From NCBI GenBank assembly GCA_016745075.1, contig JADGDD010000001.1, positions 621,125-685,124 of the forward strand: a stretch of DNA of 64,000 bases. The letters run 5' to 3'. A model generated the notes under the pieces. The model was not told where the DNA came from and searched no databases. It saw only the letters and a list, made by a program, of their open reading frames with translations. Within the stretch, counting starts at the first letter, position 1. Every line of letters begins with the position of its first letter. The stretch is from Planctomycetota bacterium. GTDB taxonomy: Bacteria; Planctomycetota; UBA11346. Positions 26,232 to 35,054 of the stretch are shown here, piece after piece. The position numbers and the translations under genes were made by a program.

Positions 26232-27230
26232 TTACCGTGGCACTGGTAAGTACATTTTTTTTCCATTCTGAGCAGAGGTACAGGCGGCTAGGTTTAGTTC
26301 TGCCGTAAGCAACATATTCTGAGCCCCACACATGGGTTCAGAGCCGCCTTCTAGCCAAAGAATAAGGGAATCAAATAAAACATCCCACATGGCTACCCAC
26401 GCATTGGTGCCTTCGTAATAAAATCTGTCTGCGTCCCATTCTGCTGGCATGATAAGTTCGTAATCTTTTTCTGCCCACTTATGGTTTTTACCGTTAATAG
26501 TGAGCATGTTTTCTCCGCCAATACGCACTGTTCCTTCACTCCCAACCAACGTCATCGAGTGTGGGCTGTTTAAAGAGGCACGTGATTCCAAATAACCACG
26601 TCCACCGTTTTCAAAGCAACAGCTAAGCATGCCGTGCTCTTCAACAGGGTGCTCAAACTCAACTTGTTTTTCCATTTGCATCTGTGCCATAACCCACTGT
26701 GCGGGTTGATCATCATGGAAAAAGCGAAACATATCTAACCAATGTGAGCCACCGTCTAATATATCCCATCGTGGCATGCCTGCTAGGCACATGACAGGCT
26801 CTCCAATAGAACCAGAACAATACAAGCGTTTGGCCTCGGCAAAGACAGATAAATACCGACGCATATGTGGTACAATTATTTTTATATTTGTTTCTGCTAC
26901 AAGTTTGCGGATCGCTGCAATATCTTCTGGTTGTGCTAGGAATGGTTTTTCACAAATAATACCCTTTACCCCATATGCGCTACAGTCTTCTATCAATTGT
27001 CTATGCGAATTGACATAGGTACAAATGCTCACAATATCTGGCTGCACTTTTTCAAGCATCTCTAAATGGTTTTGATAACTTTGATCGATAGCATGTGTTG
27101 TGATAAATTTCTGCAATCGTTCTGTACTTCTATTGCTCGCTGCTTGTACCTGTACGTCGTCTCTATGACGATAATAATCAACATGCTCGCGGGCAATACG
27201 TCCTGTTCCAATTATAGCGGCTGTATACAT
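26232..27230 (-). CDS. Gfo/Idh/MocA family NAD(P)-dependent oxidoreductase
   Basis: 332 residues. The Rossmann start AAIIGTGRIAREHV gives the GxGxxA dinucleotide site; EKPF (near residue 94) is the family signature lysine motif, and GGSHWLDMFRF carries the usual catalytic histidine. Members oxidise or reduce sugars, inositols or pseudoaminosugars. It starts nine bases after the upstream hydroxyacid dehydrogenase gene, so the two form one operon controlled from the 28257-28374 region. Substrate not predictable. Confidence 0.92.
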   Translation of the reverse strand: MYTAAIIGTGRIAREHVDYYRHRDDVQVQAASNRSTERLQKFITTHAIDQSYQNHLEMLEKVQPDIVSICTYVNSHRQLIEDCSAYGVKGIICEKPFLAQPEDIAAIRKLVAETNIKIIVPHMRRYLSVFAEAKRLYCSGSIGEPVMCLAGMPRWDILDGGSHWLDMFRFFHDDQPAQWVMAQMQMEKQVEFEHPVEEHGMLSCCFENGGRGYLESRASLNSPHSMTLVGSEGTVRIGGENMLTINGKNHKWAEKDYELIMPAEWDADRFYYEGTNAWVAMWDVLFDSLILWLEGGSEPMCGAQNMLLTAELNLAACTSAQNGKKMYLPVPR

Positions 27231-27239
27231 GTCTTTCTC

Positions 27240-28256
27240 CTATGACAAACAATGCACGTGTTCAGCAAGTAGCGCGTATTGACGTTCTTTACCAGTCCTG
27301 AAAGCCTGTAATTCATCGCGCAAACGGGTGAAAATACGCAGGTATGAATCAACTGTTGCCCCTGCAATATGTGGCGAGCAATATACGTTGGGCAATATAC
27401 GTAATGAGTCATCAGCTGCAAGCGGCTCGTGCTCAAACACATCTAGGAGGGCAAGTAATTCTCTTTTTTCTAAGCGCTCTAAGAGAGCATCCATGTCTAT
27501 CACATTCGCACGGGCAATATTTACGATCATGCCATAATCTGGCAAAGCTTGAATAACATCTTTGCTGACCAGTTCTTTGGTGCCTTCATTGTCTGATGTT
27601 GCAACAACAATAATATCGCTTTGTTGTGCTAAAGAAAGCACAGTGTCATGAAGATGAGCACCGTACGCTGAACAAACTGCTTCTGGAATATATGGATCAT
27701 ATACTGCAATATCACAACCAAATGGTTGTAAAAAATCTGCTAATCGCTGACCAATACCACCAAAACCAATAATACCAACACGGCGCGAGGTTAATTCTCG
27801 CACTGTGTGCGATTGTGTGAGTACAGGGTCTCCAACACGGCTCTCCCAGATTTCTGTTCCATTGCGCATTTCTTCATGTGCATCACTTAATTTCCGCAGA
27901 CCGCTCAAAATCAAAGCGAGCGCAAGCTCTGCTACCGCAGGTGACCACGCATGCCGCACATCACTCACTGCTAAGCCATGTGCAAGCTCTTCTTCAGCAC
28001 TAGCTCTGGTTGTATTAATATGACCTGCAAAACGTAAACGAGGACATTGCTTCAAAAGATCGACACTTAAATGTGGCCACGCCCACATGAATACCGCATC
28101 TGCCCAGATAAGATCTTCTGCTATCTCCTCTGGCGTATTGTGAGATGTTTTTCGTACACAATAGATCTGCTCCAACTCATCCCACATTGGATTTAAGGCT
28201 TCTAAGGTTAAAAAAGCAGGTGGCAGATTGACCAACAAATGAAAGTTATTCGACAT
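27240..28256 (-). CDS. D-isomer-specific 2-hydroxyacid dehydrogenase
   Basis: 338 residues from the ATG at 28256, preceded by AAGGAG at seven bases; a longer reading from 28331 has no such site and its extra residues do not fit the family. The NAD domain has VGIIGFGGIGQRLADFL. The catalytic trio is visible: Arg in VNIARANVID, Glu in DVFEHEPL, and His in SPHIAGAT. The reaction is NAD-dependent interconversion of a 2-hydroxy and a 2-keto acid. It is first in an operon with the Gfo/Idh gene and divergent from an AraC regulator. A role in sugar-acid metabolism is inferred from context. Confidence 0.92.
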   Translation of the reverse strand: MSNNFHLLVNLPPAFLTLEALNPMWDELEQIYCVRKTSHNTPEEIAEDLIWADAVFMWAWPHLSVDLLKQCPRLRFAGHINTTRASAEEELAHGLAVSDVRHAWSPAVAELALALILSGLRKLSDAHEEMRNGTEIWESRVGDPVLTQSHTVRELTSRRVGIIGFGGIGQRLADFLQPFGCDIAVYDPYIPEAVCSAYGAHLHDTVLSLAQQSDIIVVATSDNEGTKELVSKDVIQALPDYGMIVNIARANVIDMDALLERLEKRELLALLDVFEHEPLAADDSLRILPNVYCSPHIAGATVDSYLRIFTRLRDELQAFRTGKERQYALLAEHVHCLS

Positions 28257-28374
28257 ATGATCTCCTTCTCTCACCATTCTATCATCTTCGTATATATGCC
28301 ACCCCATCGAATGCTGATTATACTTGGACAAACATGATACATGGATATATTTTCATAAGGAGATAGTAACACCC

Positions 28375-29247
28375 GTGACTTGGCTACATTGCATATCACC
28401 AGATTTACACGCCACTGCCTATGCAGAGCACGCGCCCAGTTGGTTTGAAGCTAGTCGAGTTCTCTATGATCATGAACTGGTTATTGTCACTCAGGGAAGC
28501 TGTTTATTAAGCACTCCCAAAAAACTTTATACCTGCAAAGCTGGCTCATGGATTATTATTCCACCAGGCCAATGGCATGAAACACGTGTCACTAGCGATA
28601 CCCCCTGCACCCGCCTGTGTATGCTCTTTGATTGGAATTATCAGGCGACAGTAAGGAATGATGAAACACCACATTTCACACTTGCATCACACCCCATTCT
28701 GGAAAAACACCTCCGTTTAGCACCCAGTTATGTACCGTCAGGATTTTTATCTGGTTACTGCCCAGACCTCTCTGCGATTACCAGCATGTACTACCGTTTA
28801 CATGAACGATGGCTCTTTGGCACCACCCATGATCAACTGATAGCTCGGTCGCTTGCCCTAGAGCTACTCTTGGAAATACTTGATGAACAACATCCTCAAC
28901 AAGAAAATGATACAGACAACGCTTTAGCAGCCCGCGCACGACGTATTTTACAACAAGCCGTACTACCACATTTAAGTGGTATCTTTTCCATACAAACATT
29001 TTTAACAAAGACGGGGTACTCATATGCGCATGTCTGTCGGGTATTCAATAAAACCTACGGGCTTTCTCCTAGCGCCTATATCATTCAACTGCGCATGGAC
29101 AAAGCACAACAATTACTCACTGAAACTCGCCTTCCCATAGCAAGCGTCGCCCAACAACTGGGGTTTCAAGACCCTGCTTATTTCACGAGATTTTTTAAGA
29201 AAAATAATGGAACTGCTCCGCAAGAGTTTCGGAATAAGCACACATAA
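28375..29247 (+). CDS. AraC family transcriptional regulator
   Basis: About 290 residues. Two starts compete: a GTG at 28375 with AAGGAG twelve bases upstream, and a TTG at 28324 without a ribosome site. I prefer 28375, which begins the protein at MTWLHCISPDLHATAYAEHAP. The N-terminal cupin-like domain (LVIVTQGSCLLSTPKKLYTCKAGSWIIIPPGQWHE) binds the effector, and the C-terminal double HTH ends IASVAQQLGFQDPAYFTRFFKKNNG. It is divergent from the 2-hydroxyacid dehydrogenase operon with 118 bp between starts, and is its likely regulator. Confidence 0.9.
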   Translation: MTWLHCISPDLHATAYAEHAPSWFEASRVLYDHELVIVTQGSCLLSTPKKLYTCKAGSWIIIPPGQWHETRVTSDTPCTRLCMLFDWNYQATVRNDETPHFTLASHPILEKHLRLAPSYVPSGFLSGYCPDLSAITSMYYRLHERWLFGTTHDQLIARSLALELLLEILDEQHPQQENDTDNALAARARRILQQAVLPHLSGIFSIQTFLTKTGYSYAHVCRVFNKTYGLSPSAYIIQLRMDKAQQLLTETRLPIASVAQQLGFQDPAYFTRFFKKNNGTAPQEFRNKHT

Positions 29248-29255
29248 AACAAGGT

Positions 29256-29288
29256 TTGAGGAGATAATGTTTTCCCTCAATTTTATTT
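29256..29288 (+). terminator. Terminator-like hairpin after AraC gene
   Basis: TTGAGG (29256-29261) pairs with CCTCAA (29275-29280), followed by TTTTATTT. It lies between the convergent AraC and SDR genes and could terminate the AraC transcript. Confidence 0.55.
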
Positions 29289-29297
29289 GTTACTGCA

Positions 29298-30065
29298 TTA
29301 GTATCCGTAAGCAAGCGCGCCACCATCTACGGCGAGGTCATGACCGTTAATGTATTGGGCAGCAGTAGAAAGTAAAAAGAGAGCAGCAGCAGCCAATTCT
29401 TCTGGATTACCAAAGCGATGGAGGGGCATACGAGCGAGAATTTTTGCTTGGCGATCTTCATCCATAACCCCTCGTGTCATGTTGCTGGGGAACCAGCCAG
29501 GAGCGATGCTATTCACTAAGATATTATCTTGTGCCCATTCTACAGCGAGCCCGCGGGTGAGACCAAGAACCGCTGCTTTACTAGCGCAGTATGGAGCAAC
29601 GCCTTCAAAGCCAAGGTGCGCTGCCATAGAGGTAACGTTGACAATGCGACCAATGAATGGTGATTGTTTGAGATATGGATAGGCTAGTTGGCAGCAATTA
29701 TGGACCGCATCTACATTACACTTTTGGATGCGCTGCCACGCCTCTTCTGTAAAGGTAGCTGCTGGCGCTTTTTCTGTGATGCCGGCGTTGTTAATAAGAA
29801 AATCTAAACCGTTTAATGCTGTGCATTCATCAAAACAGGCGGCAAGCGCAATTCGGTCAGTAACATCGACCGTTTTATGGACAATGGAACCACCACCGGA
29901 AAAGGCTTGGTCTGCTCCACCGCTTCTGCTGAGAGCAAACACGGTTGCACCTGCATGAGCACAGGTTTCTGCCATGGCAAAACCAAGACCGCCAGACGCT
30001 CCTGTGATTATGCCGATACGGCCATCCAGTGAAAATAAAGAGTTGAGAAATTCTTGATCTGCCAT
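29298..30065 (-). CDS. Short-chain dehydrogenase/reductase
   Basis: 255 residues. Classical SDR features: TGASGGLGFAMAE (TGxxxGxG cofactor loop), NNAG at about 90-93, catalytic Ser in NVTSMAAH, YCASK giving the YxxxK pair, and an APGWFPSNMT loop. The overall look is that of gluconate 5-dehydrogenase-like SDRs acting on sugar acids, which suits its neighbours (enolase-superfamily dehydratase 123 bp upstream and GH4). It would oxidise or reduce a keto-sugar acid in the cytoplasm; the exact substrate is inferred, not seen. Confidence 0.9.
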   Translation of the reverse strand: MADQEFLNSLFSLDGRIGIITGASGGLGFAMAETCAHAGATVFALSRSGGADQAFSGGGSIVHKTVDVTDRIALAACFDECTALNGLDFLINNAGITEKAPAATFTEEAWQRIQKCNVDAVHNCCQLAYPYLKQSPFIGRIVNVTSMAAHLGFEGVAPYCASKAAVLGLTRGLAVEWAQDNILVNSIAPGWFPSNMTRGVMDEDRQAKILARMPLHRFGNPEELAAAALFLLSTAAQYINGHDLAVDGGALAYGY

Positions 30066-30188
30066 TTGAACACCTTACTTCTGCACATTTTCTAGAAACA
30101 CATGGCTCTAGCTTTTTCTGGAATTGGTCATGTCGGGCTATTGTTGTAACGCTTTGCTGAAGCCCATAAGAATACTGGTACAGCTCAC

Positions 30189-31265
30189 CTACATATCTTC
30201 TAAACAATCATCTTTAAAACGGAAGCCCCAACCTGGTTTATCACTTGGATAGGCATACCCACCTTCGATACGTAGTGGATTATCTATTAACGCATCCACC
30301 CAATCAAAAGATTCAGAACCATAAATATTTTCAACGGTACATAATAGTGGAACGTCGTATTCTTTATAGTAATGCGGGAGCACGGGAATATTATGAGCAT
30401 GAGCAATTGCAGCAGAATCTCTCCATGCAGTAACGGAGCCGAGTCGTAATAAGTCTGGCTGCCATAAATCTATGCCACCACGGCGTATCAATTCTGTTAA
30501 AGCGGTGGTATCGTATTCCCGTTCACCCATAGCAATTTGCATACCTGCATGTTGGCGAAGGTGAGCATACCCATCAAAATCTTTATGGTTTAAAGGTTCC
30601 TCAAACCAATGAATACCGAGCGAACGACCAATAGCGGCTAGCTCACTAGCACGACCCATGCCACAGCCTTGATTAGCATCCATCATAATAGCGACATTGG
30701 GGCCAACAGCTTCACGAACTTTATGCAGTCGTTCTCTATCTGTTTCTAATTCAGGAGAACCAACTTTTATTTTTACGGCGGTAAAACCGCGTCCGACATA
30801 ATCCGTTACTTCCGCCAGTAATTCATCAATGCTATATGATATCCAGCCACCACTGCCATAGACTGGCACACGGTCACGATACGTACCGAAGAGTTGATGC
30901 ACAGGTGATCCTAAATGATGCCCCCATGCATCCCACATGGCACAGTCAATAATACCCTGCGCCCAACGGTTAATGCCAACATCACCAAAATATTCAGAAT
31001 CAGCATAAACTGCCTGAGCAAAAGTACCAACTGCATTAATAGGCAAACCCACAGCACGAGGAGCAATATCTTGCAGAGCACCACGAATAGCTGCTGGAGA
31101 ATAATGGAAGGATAATAAATAGCCTTCTCCTGTTACGCCTGTATCTGTTTCTATGCGCGCGACTATAAAATCTATTGTATCTATGCTATGGGTTGCATCT
31201 GCAATAGGGCGAGACAAGTGCGATCGTGCACTATGAAAGGTAATGTTTTTTATTTTTGGAATCAT
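30189..31265 (-). CDS. Enolase superfamily sugar-acid dehydratase (mandelate racemase / muconate lactonizing family)
   Basis: 358 residues. Residues 1-115 are the capping domain (TGEGYLLSFHYSP). The barrel carries the family catalytic set: KIKVG (KxK), MMDANQG (metal Asp), FEEPL (metal Glu), MGEREYD (third metal ligand), and PHYYKE with the His used by the mandelate racemase subgroup. Such proteins usually dehydrate aldonic acids to 2-keto-3-deoxy acids, with Mg2+. It follows the GH4 gene by nine bases. The combination with an SDR suggests a sugar-acid pathway, possibly for a deoxy-sugar such as fucose, but that specificity is a guess. Confidence 0.92.
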   Translation of the reverse strand: MIPKIKNITFHSARSHLSRPIADATHSIDTIDFIVARIETDTGVTGEGYLLSFHYSPAAIRGALQDIAPRAVGLPINAVGTFAQAVYADSEYFGDVGINRWAQGIIDCAMWDAWGHHLGSPVHQLFGTYRDRVPVYGSGGWISYSIDELLAEVTDYVGRGFTAVKIKVGSPELETDRERLHKVREAVGPNVAIMMDANQGCGMGRASELAAIGRSLGIHWFEEPLNHKDFDGYAHLRQHAGMQIAMGEREYDTTALTELIRRGGIDLWQPDLLRLGSVTAWRDSAAIAHAHNIPVLPHYYKEYDVPLLCTVENIYGSESFDWVDALIDNPLRIEGGYAYPSDKPGWGFRFKDDCLEDM

Positions 31266-31274
31266 CTTTTGTCC

Positions 31275-32720
31275 TTAAAAGCGAGTAAGCCATTTACGCG
31301 TTGCCATAACCATATCTTCTGCCATGGCATCTATATCACGGAAATCCATAGTGCCGCAGAGCGGGTCAAGCGAGAGTGCTTCTTTTAATTTCCCCATGTT
31401 TCCCTCTAAACCTGCTTGAACAGTCAATTCTATAATATCGTTATGCAAACGCGCATAGGTCGCAATACCAGACGGTAATGCACCAGAATCTTTTGGCGTT
31501 ACTGCACTGCCGTTAACAGTGGCAAACGTTTCTACAATGGCCCCCTCTGGCATATTACTAATTTGCCCTGTATTTGGAAGATTCACAATACATGGCGTTG
31601 GTGTGTCTGTTAAAATACCGTTGAGCACCGTTGTCATTTCTTCTGGGCTTTTAAGCCACGTGACTTCTTTACTACCATCAGCATAAGCTTTTATTTCTTC
31701 CAGCCGGATATCCATCAAATGTTTACGGTGGTCACCTGTTGTACGGTTCACACCGTACTGCATACCAAAACCATTGGTACTATTACAGAATGATGGAATG
31801 AATTCGATCATATGGCGATCACCACCAATAGAGAGATGACCAAAACGACGGCAAGCAGCAAGCTTGGCTTCCCAATGGTTTTCCCACGGATAGAGATCAA
31901 AATCATCTTCGCCGTCACGTGGTGCCCAGTTTTCAAATTCTGGCTGTGTTTGCGCTCTATTTTTCTCAAAGGCTCGTTTTACTGAACGGTTATTGGCATG
32001 TTCTTCGGCAAATGCGCGAATGCGCGGCAACACATCTTCACCATGTAACTCTGCCTTGGTTAACCAAATGAAATGGTTGATGCCTGCTATGGTGTAATCA
32101 AACCCTTCTTGCGGCAGCCATTCATATAAATAATCCAACAACGGCAAATCGGCTGGAGGCTCAAAGCCCATAATCATTTTACTAATATCACCGAAAGCGT
32201 GAAACTCATGGCACATACCAATAACGCGCACATTTTTTGCTGCTAAGTTCATAGCCTTGGTCACGGCAGTCATTGGATTGGTTTCGCTAATCATCCATGC
32301 TTGTGGGCACAGCTCTTCCATATCGGCAACAATGTCATAAGCCTCAGTCACCGTGCGCAGCGCATTGGAAATACCGCAGGGGCCAACGGTTCCTGATACC
32401 GGCTGAATAATGCCGTACTTCATAGGGACCTGTAAATCATAATGGTAAGCTTCTATGCCACCGGGGGAAAAAGTACAGAGAACTACATCAGTACCCGGCA
32501 AAGCCTCACGTCGATCAGCATGCACACTGATGCGATAGTTTTTGTTACGCTGTTTATTAAATTGCTCCAACATGCCTTTTACCGCATGTGCACGTTCCAT
32601 TCCCGGATCAACAAGACGAATTTCTCCGCCATCAACTGAATCGAGTAAGTATAAATCGCGCATAAGGGTTGGCATCCAATTAACACTGCCGCCGCCGATG
32701 ACCGTAATTGTAAATTCCAT
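31275..32720 (-). CDS. GH4 family NAD/Mn-dependent glycosidase
   Basis: 481 residues. GH4 enzymes use NAD+ and a divalent metal in an oxidation-elimination mechanism. The Rossmann start is ITVIGGGSVNWMPTLMRDLYL; SETNPMTAVTKAM carries the conserved Asn; the metal ligands are seen as the Cys in GMCHEFHAFGD and the His in AGINHFIWL. Known members include alpha-glucosidases, alpha-galactosidases and 6-phospho-beta-glucosidases, and some act on uronides. No signal peptide, so it acts on imported disaccharides. It is the first gene of a GH4 / dehydratase / SDR operon, divergent from the AraC regulator at 32824. The ATG at 32720 has AAAGGAT upstream. Confidence 0.92.
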   Translation of the reverse strand: MEFTITVIGGGSVNWMPTLMRDLYLLDSVDGGEIRLVDPGMERAHAVKGMLEQFNKQRNKNYRISVHADRREALPGTDVVLCTFSPGGIEAYHYDLQVPMKYGIIQPVSGTVGPCGISNALRTVTEAYDIVADMEELCPQAWMISETNPMTAVTKAMNLAAKNVRVIGMCHEFHAFGDISKMIMGFEPPADLPLLDYLYEWLPQEGFDYTIAGINHFIWLTKAELHGEDVLPRIRAFAEEHANNRSVKRAFEKNRAQTQPEFENWAPRDGEDDFDLYPWENHWEAKLAACRRFGHLSIGGDRHMIEFIPSFCNSTNGFGMQYGVNRTTGDHRKHLMDIRLEEIKAYADGSKEVTWLKSPEEMTTVLNGILTDTPTPCIVNLPNTGQISNMPEGAIVETFATVNGSAVTPKDSGALPSGIATYARLHNDIIELTVQAGLEGNMGKLKEALSLDPLCGTMDFRDIDAMAEDMVMATRKWLTRF

Positions 32721-32823
32721 AATTCTATCCTTTTGATTGAGTACAATTTCATCATATCATGCTATAGCAAAGGGATAGAGGGTATTCTGTTGCCTAAATC
32801 TGGACTTTTGTTATCATTAAGGA
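32721..32823. promoter_or_regulatory. Divergent promoter region with perfect palindrome
   Basis: This 103-bp gap separates the GH4 operon and an AraC gene. It contains TGCTATAGCA (32760-32769), a perfect 10-bp palindrome placed 40 bases from the GH4 start, a candidate operator. No clear -35/-10 pair was assigned on either strand. Confidence 0.4.
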
Positions 32824-33630
32824 ATGGTAGAGTTCAATGATCGCTGGGTGCTTTTTCGGCCAGAAAATAAGCCAAGCACCGCCCTTCCCTTTTCTGTACG
32901 CAGTATGGGCTTTTATGATGTTCCTGCTGGATGGCATGACATCAGAAAAAAAATGAACTTCACACAGGTCCAGTGGTGTATAGAAGGAGCCTTATTTATT
33001 ACCAGTAACGGCACAGAACAGCGAGTACCAGCAGGACACGCCATGTACATCCGCAAAGGTGAAAAACTGCTTGTACGCGTAGAGGAAACCAGCCGCTATC
33101 ATTGGATCACATTTGATAACAATACCATAGAGTCGGTACTTCTATCGCTTGGACATACACAAGAGCCGTGGCGGTGCGCTAGTCTTAACCCTGCATTGTT
33201 TCAAAAGCTTGCCCAAGAAGTAGCACGACCAACCCCCTTAGCTCAACGCTTAGCCTCGGCTACTGCCTACCAGATACTCAGCCAATCTTGCTCGTACACC
33301 AACGACACAGACAGCATCATCTCTCAAGCACTCACAATAATTCACGAAGAATTTCATGACCCGAATTTAAATGCGACCCTGCTCGCCAAACGCCTCAACC
33401 TCCACCGCACACGCTTAAGCCAACTCTTCCATCAATCACAGGGAACCACCCTTATTGATTACATCGTCAACTACCGTCTACAGGCAGCACTGAGCTTACT
33501 GGTTACGAGTACCCGCAGCATTGCGGATATAGCAACATCGGTTGGCTATGCAGATGCAAATTATTTTTCTCGGTTGGTACGTAAACGGACAGGACATCCA
33601 CCAAGTGCGTTGCGAGGTGATTGGGGGTAA
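32824..33630 (+). CDS. AraC family transcriptional regulator
   Basis: 268 residues. The N-terminal part is cupin-like (VQWCIEGALFITSNGTEQRVPAGHAMYIRKGEKL), with a YHWITF motif. The C-terminal HTH pair (about 165-265) ends IADIATSVGYADANYFSRLVRKRTGHPPS. It is divergent from the GH4 / dehydratase / SDR operon and probably activates it on binding a sugar. AAGGA abuts the ATG, so the ribosome site is unusually close; an alternative in-frame start is not evident before Met28. Confidence 0.9.
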   Translation: MVEFNDRWVLFRPENKPSTALPFSVRSMGFYDVPAGWHDIRKKMNFTQVQWCIEGALFITSNGTEQRVPAGHAMYIRKGEKLLVRVEETSRYHWITFDNNTIESVLLSLGHTQEPWRCASLNPALFQKLAQEVARPTPLAQRLASATAYQILSQSCSYTNDTDSIISQALTIIHEEFHDPNLNATLLAKRLNLHRTRLSQLFHQSQGTTLIDYIVNYRLQAALSLLVTSTRSIADIATSVGYADANYFSRLVRKRTGHPPSALRGDWG

Positions 33631-33646
33631 TTACTCCACTTGTAGT

Positions 33647-33666
33647 AACGTCACTTATAAGACGTT
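33647..33666. terminator. Weak hairpin between convergent genes
   Basis: AACGTC (33647-33652) pairs with GACGTT (33661-33666), loop ACTTATAA, followed on the plus strand by CTTTGG. It lies 16 bp after the AraC stop. Stability looks modest. Confidence 0.35.
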
Positions 33667-33726
33667 CTTTGGCTTATGCTGTGGGTTCGATGAATCTTAT
33701 TCCCCGATTCTTTGAGACATGCCTCA

Positions 33727-34710
33727 CTATTGCAGCTCAAAGAAAATATCTCGGACTGTATCAAGGTCCATTTCTATTAAATCATTTAAGCTCTTCGTAG
33801 GATGATTCCTTAATAATTTATCAATTTCACGTGCTCCACCATAGTCAATTATGGTTAATGCATTACGCAGTGGAATACCCTTCTCAATTGCATCCATATC
33901 GATAAGTAAATTTTCCTTATGGAGGTCGTTGTGCAGGAATCCAGCCTTCCAAACAGGTTCCATATTGAAAGAAACAGCATTCACAATATCTTCTTCGTCG
34001 AAGATTTCTTTTACAGCGCCAAATTCAACCCCTTTAATTTTTCTTTCGATTAAGTACGGAATTCTGCCCTTCATTATTCCAGTTCCAATATGTAGAGGAG
34101 GTGAACCACGCATATCTCCACGAGCAGCGTCAATTATCCGTAATTTCTTGGCCATTGATTCATAAGATCGTATGAGGCCGTCTATTTTTTCTCCATCTGG
34201 ATGGTCCAAATAATATTTAGGGATCTTAATGATAAATTCACCATTTTTACCATTTTCTAGTAAATCGTAGACTGCAGACTGAAATCCAGATTTGATAAAG
34301 TTCCCAACGGAAAAAAAAGAATCATTTTCTAGTAGTGCTATCTTTTCACCTACAATAGAGGTTGGACCACAATTCCCATCATTATTATGAGTTAATATCC
34401 ATATTTCGGAATTACTAGCATAATATGTGTGATTTTCGTCAACTGTCATATTATATACAATATCTGTTTTTGTTGATTTTTGTTTTATTATGGAAATGGC
34501 GGAAAAAGAATAATCTTTAGTTTGAACCAAATCTCCTTTTTTTAAATCCCGAGCAGCAACCCAACCTTTACCTTTGACATAGAATGGATGTTCACCGGTA
34601 GTGACTAGAGGTGTTATTTGCTGGAGGCCTGTCTCTACTTCCTGCTCAATAGCGTGAGAATAAGCTGAGTGTGACAACAGAAGCACGAAAAAGAATATCA
34701 TTTGTTGCAT
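33727..34710 (-). CDS. Secreted protein with truncated pretoxin-HINT segment and kinase-fold C-terminal domain
   Basis: 327 residues from the ATG at 34710, which has AAGGTGG five bases upstream. Residues 1-20 are a signal peptide (MQQMIFFFVLLLSHSAYSHA). Residues 36-109 match the C-terminal half of pretoxin HINT domains: TTGEHPFYVKGKGW, ARDLKKGDLV, VYNMTVDENHTYYAS, ending in THN. The N-terminal HINT block with the nucleophilic Cys is missing. Residues about 135-325 have kinase-fold motifs: FIKSGFQSAVYDL (nucleotide loop), IIKIPK with Lys162, IERKIKG hinge, HNDLHKEN at 260-267 (catalytic loop) and IDYGGAR at 288-294 (DFG counterpart). This is the order of a polymorphic toxin (export, HINT, effector). 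No immunity gene is apparent next to it. A non-toxic secreted kinase-like protein is the alternative. The gene looks more AT-rich than its neighbours. Confidence 0.75.
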   Translation of the reverse strand: MQQMIFFFVLLLSHSAYSHAIEQEVETGLQQITPLVTTGEHPFYVKGKGWVAARDLKKGDLVQTKDYSFSAISIIKQKSTKTDIVYNMTVDENHTYYASNSEIWILTHNNDGNCGPTSIVGEKIALLENDSFFSVGNFIKSGFQSAVYDLLENGKNGEFIIKIPKYYLDHPDGEKIDGLIRSYESMAKKLRIIDAARGDMRGSPPLHIGTGIMKGRIPYLIERKIKGVEFGAVKEIFDEEDIVNAVSFNMEPVWKAGFLHNDLHKENLLIDMDAIEKGIPLRNALTIIDYGGAREIDKLLRNHPTKSLNDLIEMDLDTVRDIFFELQ

Positions 34711-35054
34711 AAAAACCACCTTGTCTGATCTCTCGTTAGAGAAGAGACATTAAGAAGCAACATCTATGCCAATATCACTTCCGAACAAACTCAATATATT
34801 TTGTAATGATGGAACCATAAAAACACAGGGTATTTAATAAAAAGATAAGTTGATGCTGTCTTTTATGCTAAAATCATGATATATGGTTAGAAAGGAGCCA
34901 AAAAGATGAATCAATACAAGAAGACTATAGGCCTATATTATCCCTATAAAAAGACCTATTAGCAATATTAATAAATTATATGAACTTGAGTCCTACATCT
35001 CTTTTCTATGCAGTGATATCGTATTACAAAAAAGCTATTAGAGCTACACCCTTA
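34711..35054. other. AT-rich intergenic region upstream of the HINT-kinase gene
   Basis: This 344-bp stretch between two minus-strand genes is strongly A/T-rich by eye. It contains the possible plus-strand 18-codon gene at 34906-34962 and an extended -10-like TGCTAAAAT (34867-34874) upstream of it. No remnant of a HINT N-terminal half was found in the frame upstream of the HINT-kinase start. Confidence 0.5.
34906..34962 (+). CDS. Possible 18-residue peptide gene
   Basis: ATG at 34906 follows a strong ribosome site (GAAAGGAG, nine bases between AGGAG and the ATG) and opens a short frame MNQYKKTIGLYYPYKKTY ending in TAG. An extended -10-like TGCTAAAAT lies about 30 bases before the ATG, with no good -35. 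The peptide is basic and Tyr-rich (5 Tyr, 4 Lys). It could be a leader peptide, a small toxin or antitoxin-like factor, or chance; no downstream plus-strand gene depends on it. The ribosome site is the main reason for listing it. Confidence 0.3.
   Translation: MNQYKKTIGLYYPYKKTY

Noticed and set aside
34711..35054. Immunity gene for the HINT-kinase protein
   Set aside because: No adequate frame besides the 18-codon one; neither flanking gene looks like an immunity protein.
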